DNA of 64,000 nt. It comes from Rhabdornis inornatus (lineage: Eukaryota > Chordata > Aves > Passeriformes > Rhabdornithidae). Made by a program: the position numbers and the translations under genes. Positions 37,871 to 51,000 of this stretch are shown here, one piece after another. Below the pieces are notes generated by a model that did no database searches, was not told the origin of the DNA, and worked only from the letters and a program-made list of their open reading frames with translations. The number at the start of each line of letters is the position of its first letter. The first letter of the stretch is position 1. The DNA lies in the NCBI GenBank assembly GCA_013397075.1, contig VWZS01010177.1, positions 644,097 through 708,096 of the forward strand, read 5' to 3'.

Positions 37871-37876
37871 TTGTCT

Positions 37877-38259
37877 CTGACACATTCGACATAGGCACTT
37901 AGTATCTGTTTCAGTGTTGTAACTCAGTACCCTAAATGTATAGAAAATGGTAAATCCCTCACCCCTGGAATGTCATGTAGTTTGACCCTTCTCCCCCCTG
38001 GTCTGCTTATCTGGCAGAGATCCAATTTCTCCCCGCCCCCTTCCCAGACCCTAGAAAAGACCTCTGTGCCCTGACCTCGCTCTCTTTCCGCTCCTGGGAC
38101 CCCACAAGAAATAAACCTCGAATTCTCCTCGGGGGAGGCAGAGCCTCTTTTGTTATCTTTTATTCTGTCCATGCAGGGGAAACAGGCTTTCTCTTAGTAT
38201 CTGAGCTAGTTGGGGGCTAGGGGAGAGTCTCTTTAACCCCCGCATTTCTATTGTCTTCA
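37877..38259 (+). mobile_element. Solo LTR candidate, ERVK-like (about 383 bp)
   Basis: This GC-rich block sits in AT-rich DNA. It has a TATA-like TATAGAAAA near 37939, a pyrimidine-rich GC segment at 37985-38100, AATAAA at 38110-38115, and a 3' part ending TTGTCTTCA. The 6-bp repeat TTGTCT lies at 37871-37876 and 38260-38265, consistent with an ERVK-type TSD. The left end reads CTGACAC, so the canonical TG starts one base inside, and a later start at 37915 (TGTTGTAACTCAG) is possible. No internal retroviral sequence adjoins. Confidence 0.72.
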
Positions 38260-38265
38260 TTGTCT

Positions 38266-38829
38266 GAGCCTACTCAGAGTGTAACGAGTAGTTTTCTGAG
38301 GCTGTAAATGGGAAGGTAAGTTGGATGTCCAGCTAGTCAAACAACGGAAAACTGAAAGGGTCAATGCAGAAGTACAGTGTTACAGTTCATAGGATAGACG
38401 AGGCAACAAAATTATCTTACCTGAGTTGTTAAAAATGATTATAACTAAGAGAAAGCACTACACTGTAGTTCTGTATGGTTGCAATGAGAATGAGGAATAA
38501 TATTAAGCCTAAACAACTCTGTATCCATGTAAGTGCAGTATTCATTCTGATAAATGTATTACAGGATATTATATCTATCGTTCAGAAGAGGAAGAAGGGC
38601 CCTCTAGAATTTTAGATTGCCAGTCCCACCGGAGGTGGTATGATCAGTTGAATTTTACTGAATATTTGTCCTGTGCCATTAATTAACAGGCAGACAACCA
38701 GATGATATGCAGGGGTGAATAAATCAATCCATAGAATTTTGATGCTTTGCCTTTCCATTTTATGTATCTGCCTTCAGAAAATAGTGTTTGTCTTTGGTTT
38801 CTGTTTCTTCCTGTTGTAGTACAGAAGAT
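38266..38829. other. Spacer between LTR and CR1, no gene seen
   Basis: No recognisable coding or RNA feature. Confidence 0.5.
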
Positions 38830-39260
38830 CACAGGAATCACAGAATCATAAAATTACTTGGCTTAGAAGCACATCTTAAAAATCACCTACTTCCACTCCC
38901 CTTGCCATGGGCAGGGATACCACCTACTAGGTCAGGTTGCTTAGGATCCCATCCAAGGTGGCCTTGAACACTTCCAGAAACCCATAATTTCTCTGGGCAA
39001 TCTGTTCTAGTGCTATGCTATTCTCTGAGAAAAGAACTTCTTCCTAACATTTAGCATAAATCTCCCCTCATTTAGCTTAAAATTGTCCCCCCTAGTCTTA
39101 TGAGTATCTGCCTGTGTAAAAATTTGCTCTCCCATTTTTTTATAAGCTCCCTTTAGGTACTGGAAGACTGCTATAAGGTGAATCCTGACTCTTTTATAGG
39201 TACACTCACCCATTTGGGATCTTGGTCCTCCTAGGAAACGGGCATAGAATGAAGAAGGGT
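38830..39260 (-). mobile_element. CR1 LINE, 5'-truncated 3' end
   Basis: It opens with the complemented terminal repeat (GGAATCACAGAATCATAAAA), then CCTTGCCATGGGCAGGGAT, GGCCTTGAACACTTCCAG and CTCTGGGCAATCTGTTCTAG, all standard CR1 3' text. The minus frame reads AVFQYLKGAYKKMGEQ, the ORF2 tail motif. It fades near 39260. Non-functional. Confidence 0.93.
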
Positions 39261-42200
39261 GACTCTTTCTGTTTTTACGTAATACTTGCAGAGTGAAGGC
39301 GTGCACTCATAGATTAAGAGTCTAACTTCCAATGTATGAGGAACAGAAAGACACAGTTTAGCTCTGCTATCCCACAGATGAATACATGAATATCATAAGC
39401 AGAAGTATTTCTAGTTCCCTCTGGGATGATGGTATCAGAGGTATTTAGGAAGAGAGAAACAAATAAAAGGAAAATTATGCCTAAGGATTTACCTAGAGTA
39501 GAGGGAGACTTAAAATTCTGAATCCTTGCCTGCAATTTTAGATGTTTATTATTCAGTCATGATCTTGTAGGAAATACGAAAAAGTTTTGTTCAAAAGTTG
39601 TATGAGTCTCAACTGTCTATTGTACTACATCAGGTGCATTTTACATGAGTTAAAGAAAAATGCCTTATATATGGAAATTACAATTTAGCATTCATCTAAT
39701 AAAAATAAAATCAGAATGGTTTTAACAGTTGATTCATTCCTGAAGTGAATATTCAGTGCTTTCCCAAGTGTATATCTGGTTTCCTTGCCTCTGTGTGAAA
39801 CATGTTGACAATCAGATTTTACGGGAAATTTGATTTTCATATAGTGTCCACACACAGCACCAATAAAGTCCTTAATATTAGCCCACAGTTTATTTTCTAG
39901 TATCTTTGCATCTGAAAGTTCTAAGAGACTGAAATAAAAGGAGCAGTTAAGTGTGCTTTATTATCCATGTACATAGCAGAAGCCCTATTCTGTTATTTCT
40001 AGTGTTAATAACAAAAATAATTGGTGCAAGTATTTTTTTCCTCAATAAAGTTTTTATTCTAAAGCTCCATTCTTTACATAAGTAATTTTGAAAAGCATAA
40101 TGATTTTTACAGTATAGATTTCTATTTGATATTTTAAAACTGAGAAGCTGAGTGAGTAAACAGATTTGCAAAGCACTTGAAAAGATGAATTGACTTAAAT
40201 AAAAGGCTAAGTATAATTTTTTTTTTACAATACATTATACATATTCTGAACAATTCTATTGCCATTTTATAAAAAGCTAAACATAAATGTAAGTTTCTTT
40301 TTATGCGTTGTGGAGAAGTTTAATTAACTTACCAGTAGGTGCCCAGCATTCCTGAGAACATATACTTGAACAAGATCAGTTCATTTCTAATGAAGGATCT
40401 AAAAGGTGATGCAAGATGCAGAGGTCAGTGTGTCATAGGCAGTGATTTCAACAGAAGTTTAGTTCATGACACTTGAGAGAAATTTGAGTAATATTAAAGG
40501 GAATAATCCTGGAAAATCAATTACAGGACTAAAAACAGTTTTAAAAAATCACAATGGGATTAGATTTTGTTAAAAAAAACCCCAAAACTAAACAGAAAAC
40601 CAAGAAAACCAAGCCTCTGGGACTCAGTCACATGCATTAATTACAAAACCATGCTCATACATTGTAAACTTTTGGCAGAAAATAAGAAATGTTTAGAAAT
40701 CTAGAAAAGAAATCTTACATTTTGTTCCTGAAAAAATTCGTATTTGACTTTAAAGCTGACTCTACTGAGGTCCCAGTTAGGAAACAAGGACATGTTTTTC
40801 AATGTATTTTCCTTCCAAAAAGTGATCATCTTTCTGGCAAGTTTTTAATTACTTGAAATAATAAAAATTAATTGATTTAATCTTTTGCAATGTTTTAAAA
40901 ATTATTGATATAAGTATCTCATCTTGCTCCATATTGCTTGGACACAAAGCCAATTTTCATTGTATCATATTGACTTGCTTTTAAAAATAACATTTTGTCT
41001 TGAAAACAAAATTAGGACATTTCAGATTTTGACTACATTTTTCCACCCGGTTATGAACATTCTTTGCTTTTAGGGTTATCTTCCTAATTACCATAGCTAA
41101 ACCTTTTGCTGATGATTATTGTTAGGGACAAATAATTTTAATCTCTCTTCAGATTTTTTGTCCACTTAAATAATCATTTTATTGTTCTCTTAGTGAATTC
41201 TTCCATTTTAATTTTAAGATTAATCTTGCAAGGCCGTATTACTAAGATAATCAAATCCAGCTACCTTAATATTTACCCACGGAGATACTGAATCATATAG
41301 AACAATCTGGGCTTTTTTTCTAATGAGCCAAACAGGCACAGGGTATTGGGAATGAATGTCACTGACACTCCCAGGAAAAAAAAAAAGAAAAGATCTGTAA
41401 TGTGGGGAAACAAATAGGCAAGAGTTGTTTCTTTCATACGTTCTTTTTGTTCTTACAATAACCTTGAGATGCCCTCAGATCTTTTTTAAATAGCTAGTTT
41501 AAAAATTATCATGTATAGCAGATTGAGTGTTCTAAGTAAAAAATAGTCATGGTTATATGCAATCACAGGGTTTCGAATGCACTTTGGGTGTACTAAATTA
41601 CATGATGAGATGATTCCTATTTCTTCAAAGCTACAGAAAGCTTATCTGTGCAAAGGACATCAAAATACGTTTAGAATGAAAGTGAAAGCAAATTGCTAGT
41701 ACTGTAATAAAGATTGTAGCAAACATTGGAAAACATAAGGAGGATATCTGATCTATTATAATAGTGGAAGAACTGCAGTGAAGGAAAATAAACCAGCACC
41801 TTATTGATTAAATCAATGTTAATACTGTCTCTTTATAAGAGTGATTTTTTTTTCCTTTTCTGTTGATGCTAACTTCCAGTTTAGTTAAGAGCTTTATATC
41901 CTGGATAAAAAAATGGACAATCCTCCCCTCCTCCCCCTGCCAACCCCACAACTGCCTCCCCAGAATAGCCCAAATCTGCTGTAAAATTTTTGCACATAAT
42001 GTGAATTTTGCATTTCCAATCTGCTTATGACTAATAAAATTATTTTCTATTATTTTTTGATGGACTATATCAGTCCTCAGTGAAAACAGTTACCTTTGAA
42101 CCATTCAAAATAACACATATTCTGTTTATACCACAAAACCAGCCCATCCATATGAGCACTCTATCTGGATATTAAGAATATAGTTCAATACAGTCAAGAA

Positions 42201-44545
42201 GTGATTGTATTGAAAACCTGAGTTCCTCAATAAATTTAATAAAATTCAATTTAAGACGTTTTCATAATCATATTTGAGTCTAGTCCACAGGTGTGCAATG
42301 TCTTATCACAAAATTCAACTTCTTCACTGTCAGGTGACAATTTTAAAAATGTATTTATTTTTAACCACGCTGCCAAAATAGAACCTTCTGTACTTGACCT
42401 TTTTTGGCTTAATGGCACTTTTCCACACTTGACCAAGTTTAATACCGGATTATAATTTTCAATGGTCAGGAGCAAAACACCTACTAAAAATGGGATGTGA
42501 CTTTTAACTGCGCATGATAATAGACCCCATAGGTATAATCTAAATAATCTAATTTCTGGGGAGGCTAGCTACTTATCCTGTAAAAAAGTCTAAGATTTTT
42601 TAATTTTTTTCAAAATTAAAAAGCAAATATACCATAATGATCACAATTTTGTTTAATTTATGTGAAGACAGATTTTTATCTGTTTTAACATTGACTGTTG
42701 AGAAAAATAGGATTTTAAAGAAACCACATACAAGCAGACAAATAAACTATATAACATAATCATTCACAGTGAGTGAAATGGAAATCCAGTAGCAAACTAA
42801 TTATTTTTTTTAATACCAAAGGCAGATTTTCTATTGAGAACCAAGAAGTTTGCATTAAATTAGAAAAGCTTCATGAACAAATGGATATGAGCATAGAATG
42901 TGGATTCGTGAGGACACATCTGACTTTAGAGACAGTAAGTATTCAAAGTAACAGAAATGGTGTGTCCATACCTATTACTGTTTAGCTACCAAGCAATAGG
43001 TGTTGAGGAAAAAACAGTAACAAATAGTTTATAATAGGTTAGAAGCTGTACTTAACTACTCAGGAAGGTGATTTTATAATTAAGTGTATCACTTGATGTC
43101 TGAAAGAGACACTGACTTTAAGAGGAAAGAAGGGATCCTAATATAGGTTCCCTGCTGAGGAAGTTACCATTAAGTAGGAATTCTTAGAAAATTCTGCAGA
43201 CTCCTGTCAAAGACCACCAGAAGAATCTTACAGGGTATTTATGCAACCATAAGTAGCCCTTCAAAATTATGATCTTCTACTTTGGTTTAAAAAGACTGAG
43301 GGGAAGCCATGATCAGAGTCTATTTATATTACCTAAGTATCATTAGGGTGTAAAAACTTTTTGTATTTTGGCCTTAGATAGACTCATCAGACCAGATGTT
43401 CTGCTTAAACATGATTGTCTTAATTAAAATAAAAGTTATCTTACACCAACTTAGGAAGCTATGAAAGAAGATAAAAAAAAAATGACCCTTCACTTATTAA
43501 AAGAATAAAACATTGAATGTCCATGCCCTCAACTTGCATAACAAACTAATCAATGTATTCAGAAGTCTACACTATAACTTAAAAATAATATCACTCAGGA
43601 ACCTTAGAGTGGTTATCTTATTTCTCTGAAGTGTTGAATCCCATGTTTCAGAGCAAGATTAATAAATAAAAGACAGTAACTTAGCTGAAGTTAATGTCAA
43701 ACCATTTTCAGAAAAATATTTTTGACGTTAGCTCTGGTTCAGTTGGTCCAATGGAAGATGAAGATTAATAAACCTTTCAAACATTTTCTTTTGTAAGAAT
43801 TACTGATGAAAACAGGAAAAGAGCAAGATTTTTTTCAGAAAGTTGTAGGAAAGAAGGAATTTAGATATGAGTTAAATGGCCATGTAAGGCAGTTCTCTCT
43901 GTAATGCACATTATGAGATAAATCATCTGGAGTAATTAAAAAGCAAAAATGACATCACTTCCATGGGAGTATATTATTTGCCTCATGAAAAAAGAAGGGA
44001 TGATGGACTGCCAGTTAAAGTGTTAAATAAAAATAGAGCCTGAAAAAAATCTATTAAGGACAATATATAGGTATCCAGTACGTTAGTGAACATTTTTCCC
44101 TACCGATATATATAGTCAAATATAAATTGGTTATGACTGTTTTTCAAGGTAATATCTGAAATTTTAAAGATTTTCTTAGTTTATTTTTCCAACTGTAGCA
44201 TCTACAGAGATTTTGGGATGCAAATAATCCTTGCTGCTAGTAACATTAAAATTAAATTGCCAACATCTATCAGCTCAGTGGTGTGGGCCTGTAAGGACAG
44301 ATTAACATTTTTTTCCTCTGCACATATAAAGATAAGTACAATATACCAGCTAACACATTTTAAACACTGACCTATTTTTCTTTTCCAGACATGACTTCAA
44401 TCAAGAAAGGAAAAGCAATGTGCCCTTTGTGGTTCTACTCAATAAAGAGGGCATAGAAACAAAATAGGTTCATTTACCCAGCTTACAAAGTAATGAAAAT
44501 ATGCAATCTCTGTGAGCCTGACCATCCATTTCTTGGAATTTAAAA
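39261..44545. other. Long AT-rich unique stretch, no gene seen
   Basis: About 5.3 kb. It includes a small hairpin (TTCAATACAGTC / GATTGTATTGAA, 42184-42214, one mismatch) and a C-rich stretch at 41926-41965. No exon or RNA gene recognised. Confidence 0.5.
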
Positions 44546-44930
44546 ATCACAGATTTTTAGAATGTCCTGATTAGGAAGAGAGGCAGGAGGATCTTCAAGT
44601 CCAACTCTTGACTCAATACAGGTCATAATAAAAATTAAAGTATATTTCTAAAATGTTTCATGAATGCAAACAGTGTTGAGGCCATGACCGCCTCCCCAGA
44701 GAGCTGGTTCCAGCACTTGACAATCCCCTCATTGACCGTCCCCTCATTCTAATATACAACCTGAGCTTCCGCTGTTACAGCTGCAAATAAATACTTTACG
44801 TCTTATCGTAGTCACAAGAGAAAAGACATCTTCACCTCTGTCTGCTCCCCTCCATGAGGAAATTTTAGAGAGTAGTGAGGTCAATCTTCCCTGCACCAAC
44901 ACCCCCTCCATCCCCCTTTTGTCTCCCTTT
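44546..44930 (-). mobile_element. CR1 LINE fragment, diverged
   Basis: Worn terminal text, then GTCCAACTCTTGACTC, GACCGCCTCCCCAGAGAGCT, GAGCTGGTTCCAGCACTTGA and ATCTTCACCTCTGTCTG follow the order of a CR1 3' end in complement. It is more diverged than the 38830 copy and carries an AT-rich insertion near 44620-44660. Confidence 0.8.
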
Positions 44931-45184
44931 AGTTTTATGGATTTTAATTTTTTTTCTGAAATTCTCTTGTCAATTCTGTATGGGGTTTGGGTTTGCTTAT
45001 AAATGGCAGAATTCATTACCAGGTCATCTTCCTTAGAGGCAACAAAATTTCTGACTAAGTTGGGAAATGATACATTTATATGCCATATAAATTTCAAATA
45101 CACCTGCACTAGGTCTCCTTCACTTTTCTTTATTTTCCCCTTGGCTTATAATTGGTACACTTGCAGCATTTTTCACTTAAGTGC

Positions 45185-45243
45185 TGGATTCAATGATCGT
45201 TCTGGGTCCTTTCAACTCAGTCTATTGTATGATTCCGTGATTT
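45185..45243 (+). mobile_element. CR1 3' terminus, very short
   Basis: GGATTCAATGATCGTTCTGG, then TCCTTTCAACTCAG and CTATTGTATGATTCCGTGA is the last roughly 60 bp of a sense CR1, ending in the terminal repeat. It lies about 250 bp from an oppositely oriented CR1. Confidence 0.8.
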
Positions 45244-47552
45244 TTGCAGTACAAATTACTATATTAAGCAGAAAGTGACAACACTGGAATGACTTAGACA
45301 TTGGAGTCAGTGTTTTCAGAGTTCACTCCATTAGCACCTCAGAGAAAAATAACTACAAAAAGTGCATTTTGATATAATTTATTCAGTATAAATTTTAAAG
45401 TTAATCTATATCATAACATAGATGAAAATGAAGAATAATTTAAAAATATTTAGTAATGTAAACTTCAGTATTTGTCCTTAAAATAACTACTTATAATCTT
45501 TTTGACTGCAATGCTGCATTTTCTGTAACCATATTCTGGCAGTAAATCTACCTAGGATGTATTAGATTCTGATGATAACTGAAATTTAGCTGAACATCAT
45601 TAGCATTAAAACAGTGTGTTTTCTTTCTATATTTCTTTAATTCTAAAATTAAAAAAAATGATAAAATGGAAAAGACAGGAAAAAATAAAAGACATATAAA
45701 CTCACAAACGTGTTAGTACAGCACAGCATCCATAAGCATCCATTAGAGTCAAGAGAGATAAACTAGCATGGAAAGGTTTTCCTCTGCAAATTGCTGCAGC
45801 AATATGACTTTATTTTATCACTTATTTCAAACTGAAGGTATATAAACACTGATTGTTCTGCCTTTGATCTCCTCAACATGTTACAAAAGATTTTTCAAAC
45901 AAAATCAGGCTTCTGGGGGTCTTTGCAGTTACAGTTTGGGGAAATGTAGGCCATACAAGAGAAATGCTAATTAGACAGGGGACTACAAAAATATTTTGAG
46001 TTATTTAGCTCTGTCATAACCATCTATTATGGAAGAAATAAGTTGATCCCACTATTTGTTGAATTAAAAAATATTGCAACAAGCTAACCTTGAGCCATCA
46101 TTTCCATAACTGGCCCTTGCTTGGTGTGTATTAATTTACACATCCATTTGATGACTTTTCTTTAAAAAAAAAATTCTAAAGAAACATCTCACATAAAGTG
46201 CACATTAACATTAATTTCTTATTGTGCCTTTCTTCAAGTTGTCAGGTTATGGGGAAAAAGAAGTATTTTCATAACCAAGATTTCACTGAGCAATGTAAAT
46301 CAGAGTTTTTTAAAAGAAGAAAAAAAAAGACATTGAGTTTTAAGTATATTTTATTATCCTTGAAAAAACAGACATGGCATTTCTATTATTTTTTAGTAAG
46401 AATTAATATTCAAGTGCTTACCTTATTGCTGTAGATCAAAAGTTATGATTTTTTGAAGTCAATTAATTTCAAGAGAGAGACAGTGTGATTTTATCTTAGA
46501 AATGACACTTCAAGGAGCAGAGCTTCTATTCTCTTCCATTAGCCACTTAGTTCAGTCAACAGATCCAAGTAAGTAGCTCTGTTTGTCCACGGCCATTCAA
46601 ATTTAAAAACAATGGCCAGCACTGCTTTAGGTTACTACATGACCATTTACATTCTGAAACGTCCAGTTGACCCCTCAGGCAGAATGATATGTTGCTTAAG
46701 TGATACTGGGTTGATGAATGTAAAGTGTTTGATTGGTTACAGCATATAAAAAGAGAAATGTGACTACATCTAAATGAGAATGGTGTGATTAGAATATCTT
46801 GGGATTTGGAATGGCATTAAGTGAGGCTATGCCCCACGCTGAACAAAGAGAGGGGAAAATCAAGAAAAAATACTTGGTAAACTGTGGAAAAACATGATTG
46901 GTAAAACTGAAAGACATCATATTTGTCCTAATTTATACTGCGGTCTAGAAGCACATTAGGAGAAATGTAAGAAATATGTGAAGTTTAATTTGAACACCAT
47001 TCTGGTTACTCTGTTTAACAATCCTTCATAGGTATTTTAAATGTCACATAAACTATCATCCCTCTAATTCTGAATTTATTTATGGAAGTTCTCAAAGAGC
47101 ACAAAGAATAGATAATGCCTTCTGAAGTGCAGACAACTGACATTGCTTTATGAAATGAATGTCTCTTGCAGATTGTGCTTCAGCTGGAGTTTGGGCTAGG
47201 GTAAAGAACTGAGGAATGATTCTTCAAACTGAAGCTCAATAGAGATTTTTGTATTTCTTCTATTGGCTTCCATAAAAAATTAAAAATTAACACTTATCAT
47301 ATGCGTATGTATTTGTCTCAGTCTGTTACAGATGCTTTCCTGATTTAGGTGTTCCCATACAATGTTATTTTACATGTTCTATGGCACCTGATATATCTGC
47401 ACAGGCCTGGCAGATAGGATGTGACTTTTAGAAATTAAATTGGTACCCAATGGATTCTCAAAAGCGTGAAATGATTAAGTCAGGTCCTGTATGTAGACAT
47501 TTTCATTTCATTTTCTAAAATATGAATATGAATCCTCCACATCAAGGCTGAT
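45244..47552. other. Unique sequence, no gene seen
   Basis: AT-rich, with a more complex stretch around 46500-46800. No coding or RNA feature recognised. Confidence 0.5.
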
Positions 47553-48086
47553 CACAGATTCACAGAACAGGAGAGATTGGTAGAGACCTTGGAGGTCATC
47601 TGGTCCAAACCCCTTCTGAAGAAGGGCTTCCTAGAGAGAGCTGCCCAGGACCAAGAATATCTCAAATGAGGGAGATCATAAACTACTTGGGCAACTTGTA
47701 CTAGGGCTCAGTCACCCCAACAATAAAAATGTGTTTCCTGATGTTCAGATCGAACCTTCTGTGTTTCAGTTTGTGCTGATTGCCTGTGGTCCTCTTACCA
47801 GTCTGGCTCTGTCCTTGCTGCAGCATCTCTGTGGGTATGTTATATGTACTGAAGAGGTCACCCTGAGGTGATTTAGACTGCACAGCCCCAGCTCTCTCAG
47901 CCTTTCTCATAGGAGAACTGCTCCAGTCCCTTCATCATCCTTGTGGCCTTCCTGTGGACTCTCTCCAGTGTGTCTCTATCTCACTTGTGCTGAGGGGACA
48001 AGAACTGGACACAGTATTCCGGGCACATAGACTACCAGTATTTGAATAAAGGTGAAGGATTGCCTTCCTTCATCTGCTGTGACAGA
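47553..48086 (-). mobile_element. CR1 LINE, 5'-truncated 3' end
   Basis: Complemented terminal repeat (GATCACAGATTCACAGAACA), then GACCTTGGAGGTCATCTGGT. Next come the ORF2 tail in reverse (TGNQHKLKHRRFDLNIRKH on the minus strand), CAGCTCTCTCAGCC and AAGAACTGGACACAGTATTC. It ends near the CCTTCATCTGCTGTGACAG text. Non-functional. Confidence 0.93.
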
Positions 48087-51000
48087 CTGAACTGCAGAGT
48101 AAATTTACTCCTATTTGAGAGTGGAACAGGTAGCATTAGGAAAATTGTCATCTACTCAGCTACCTCCAGGTTCATTTATTTCTTTATATTCAAGAAAACA
48201 GAGTTTTGATGTAGAATTACATTATTCAGACAGTTATATAGGCTTCTAAAGAATGATAGGTGAGACTAGATGTACTTCCTAATTGAGTGGCAAAAATCTG
48301 AAATACATACCTTAAATTTACAGAGAAAGTAATCCTAAAATTATAGGGTAAAGTTAAAAATTTGCAAGGAACATCAAATCTTCAACTGTATGGCATATTT
48401 TGTGCCACTTTTTTATTTACCTTCCTGGAATCACCTTTGGAGATTACTACTGTAATTATTGTTTGTCAACCACAGAAGCTTATAAGTGTCTGGGACAGGT
48501 GATTTGCAAGATAGGGCACTTACACGTAGGCAGGAGGAATTTTAAACACATAATGTGTTTACTTATTTATTTTTATTTTAATCTTTGTCTTTTTCCCCCC
48601 TCTAGTTTAAATGCTATCAGTCCTTGAGGACATTTGCTATTTTCTTAATGAAGGGCATGTGCATTCTACCAGAAAACCTGACTCCTATGAGGAAGAGGGC
48701 ACTGTTTAAGAAGTCCAGGAAAGCTTTATCTTTCTTGTGCGGTCTTTCTTTCTTCTTAAGACACACAGTATGTTCTGCAGTATCTTGAGACTGTGCTTAG
48801 CATTCTTACACTGAAAGTGCCAGCACTAGAACAGGGAATCCTCTGTTTTGCATACTAATCACAATCTTCATATTGTAACTTACTTTTTACGTACTACTGA
48901 CTACTTTTCTCTTTTTTTCCCCAGTATTAAGTGTGTTTCTTCTTCACAGTGTCTAAATTGTCCCTCTCAATATCTAATAAGTTTAATTAGTGAAAATTAA
49001 GCTTGTTTAGGTTATTCCTTTACAGCAGTATACTTTACAACAACATATCTCCTTAGATACTGATATATATAAGGAAACAGATGCAAAAGAGTTCATAACA
49101 GGCCCGTTGAGGAGCAGTAGTATCTTTTCTTCCTTATAACAAAAGCATATCAGTAAACACAAATTCTTTCAAGTGCCTGAATTGCCCAATTGTGAGATAT
49201 GTCCCTGAATTGTTGAAAGAAATGTGGATGAGTGTGCAGTTAAATATCATACTGCAAGCAACAGAGTGCTATGAACTTTCCATTAGTTTCCAAGGGCAAT
49301 TCATGCATTATAATAAATCAGTAGGACATCTAATAAGCTGTATAATCTATTTCAGACTACTACATTTATCCATTAAAAATTTTTAAAACAGAACTTGTTT
49401 TTTCTCCCACTGATACAACCAAAATTACTACTCTAGTTTATTGGCACATTTAACCACCAATAACTGCTCTGTTCTACCGAAGCTTTTAGGCTGATATTCA
49501 GCTCCTACAGAATAGGAATCTAAAACATTGTTGTCTAAGCAGTGCCTAAACTCTTCTCATGGTTTTATAAAGATTTAACAAATGCAGTTGTCAGAATTTA
49601 TAAGACTAGTCAGCTGTATGTGAAGTGCAAAGACTTTTCCTGGCAATGTAGCTCTCAAGACTTCAGTGACTGGGATGCAGCAGGCAAATAAGAAATACAG
49701 AGGTCAACCAGAGGATATATCTTTTTCAAAATAGACTTGAAATTGACATTTACATCTCCTGTGCATTTTTTCTACTTATCTAGGATTTGAAAGTAGATGA
49801 AAAACTACTTTATATCCCCTTTATTAATCATCTTAAGAAATCTCATCCATTGTTTGTCTGAAAAGCCATTTAGTAGGAAAACTTAGTGAAAAGTGAATAA
49901 CTTTTTTAAAAAATGGTAATTCAAATGATGGGTAACATTTTCAAGGACATTTAGCCATGGGTCTGTCTCTGCTCCTTTCAAATTCTGTTTTACATATTTG
50001 CATGTTGCCTCAGAAAAAAAAATTCTAAGCATCAGCACCCTGTAGAAAACTTGAAATCCGTCTTTTGGCATTTTTATTAGTAAATTTTAAAAGTCTCAGT
50101 TCACTTCATGTGAGACAGCTGTTTTCAGCTCAAAATAGAAAAACAGTTTGAGTTTGAATACTGGAAACTTAAGCAGTTAAACCATACACACACCATGGAA
50201 ATATCAATATTAGCAATGAATACTACTTACTCAATGAAAAATGAGCAATGGATAACATGGAAAAATCCTTTTAGACCTGTTTTTGACCTGCTAAAACCAT
50301 AAAAATATGTCTCTCAGATTGCATTGCCAGAAGATTTACCTACACAATTGTGATACAGAGCTGATAAAACTTCATTACTCATAATTTTCTTTCAGAAGGA
50401 AATGAATTAAGATTAAATCTTTAATAATATGCAAACAAGTGTTTAGGATAATCTAATTATATTGTTTGATTGCCTCAGTTCAATTCTTACACTGGTTTAG
50501 GACTGAAAATAACCTACTACAAACATCCAGCCAGGGCTTCTATTACCTCCTGTGTAAATCATGTCCTTCTTCAGGATTTGATGGATGAGTCTCTGTTGGA
50601 ACCCTTTTCCGTGACTGCTTGAAATACACATTTTTTGAACACATTATAGCTTCTTTCCAGGCCATAAGTACCTGGCACTCTGTGAAAAGTGAATACATCT
50701 TTCCAACTGCTATTTGGCTCTGATATGAAGAAATTACTGTCAAGGTTAATTATCCCATTCAAAACCAGTTCTCACCTGAAGGCTTTCCAAAATGTTTTTG
50801 AAGTACCAGAGAGATTAATTTGCCAGACAAACAGTGTGAGATGCATGTAGATGTGTTAGTATAAAATAGATCATGTACTTCAGATCCTAAATTTTCCTTT
50901 GAATGTAAAAATTAAGTCATATATTTTCAGCATTTGGAGTTATGTGTGAAAGCCCAATAAGAGCAGCAAACTACTATTAGAAGCAGCTAAAGAGTTGCAA

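Noticed and set aside
37866..38256. 11-bp direct repeat TTCTATTGTCT as the TSD of the 37.9-kb LTR
   Set aside because: It is longer than LTR integrases make, and its boundaries give no TG/CA ends; the inner 6-bp TTGTCT pair fits better.
44744..45109. 121-codon minus-strand frame
   Set aside because: Lies largely in a diverged CR1 fragment and does not follow the CR1 ORF2 frame convincingly.
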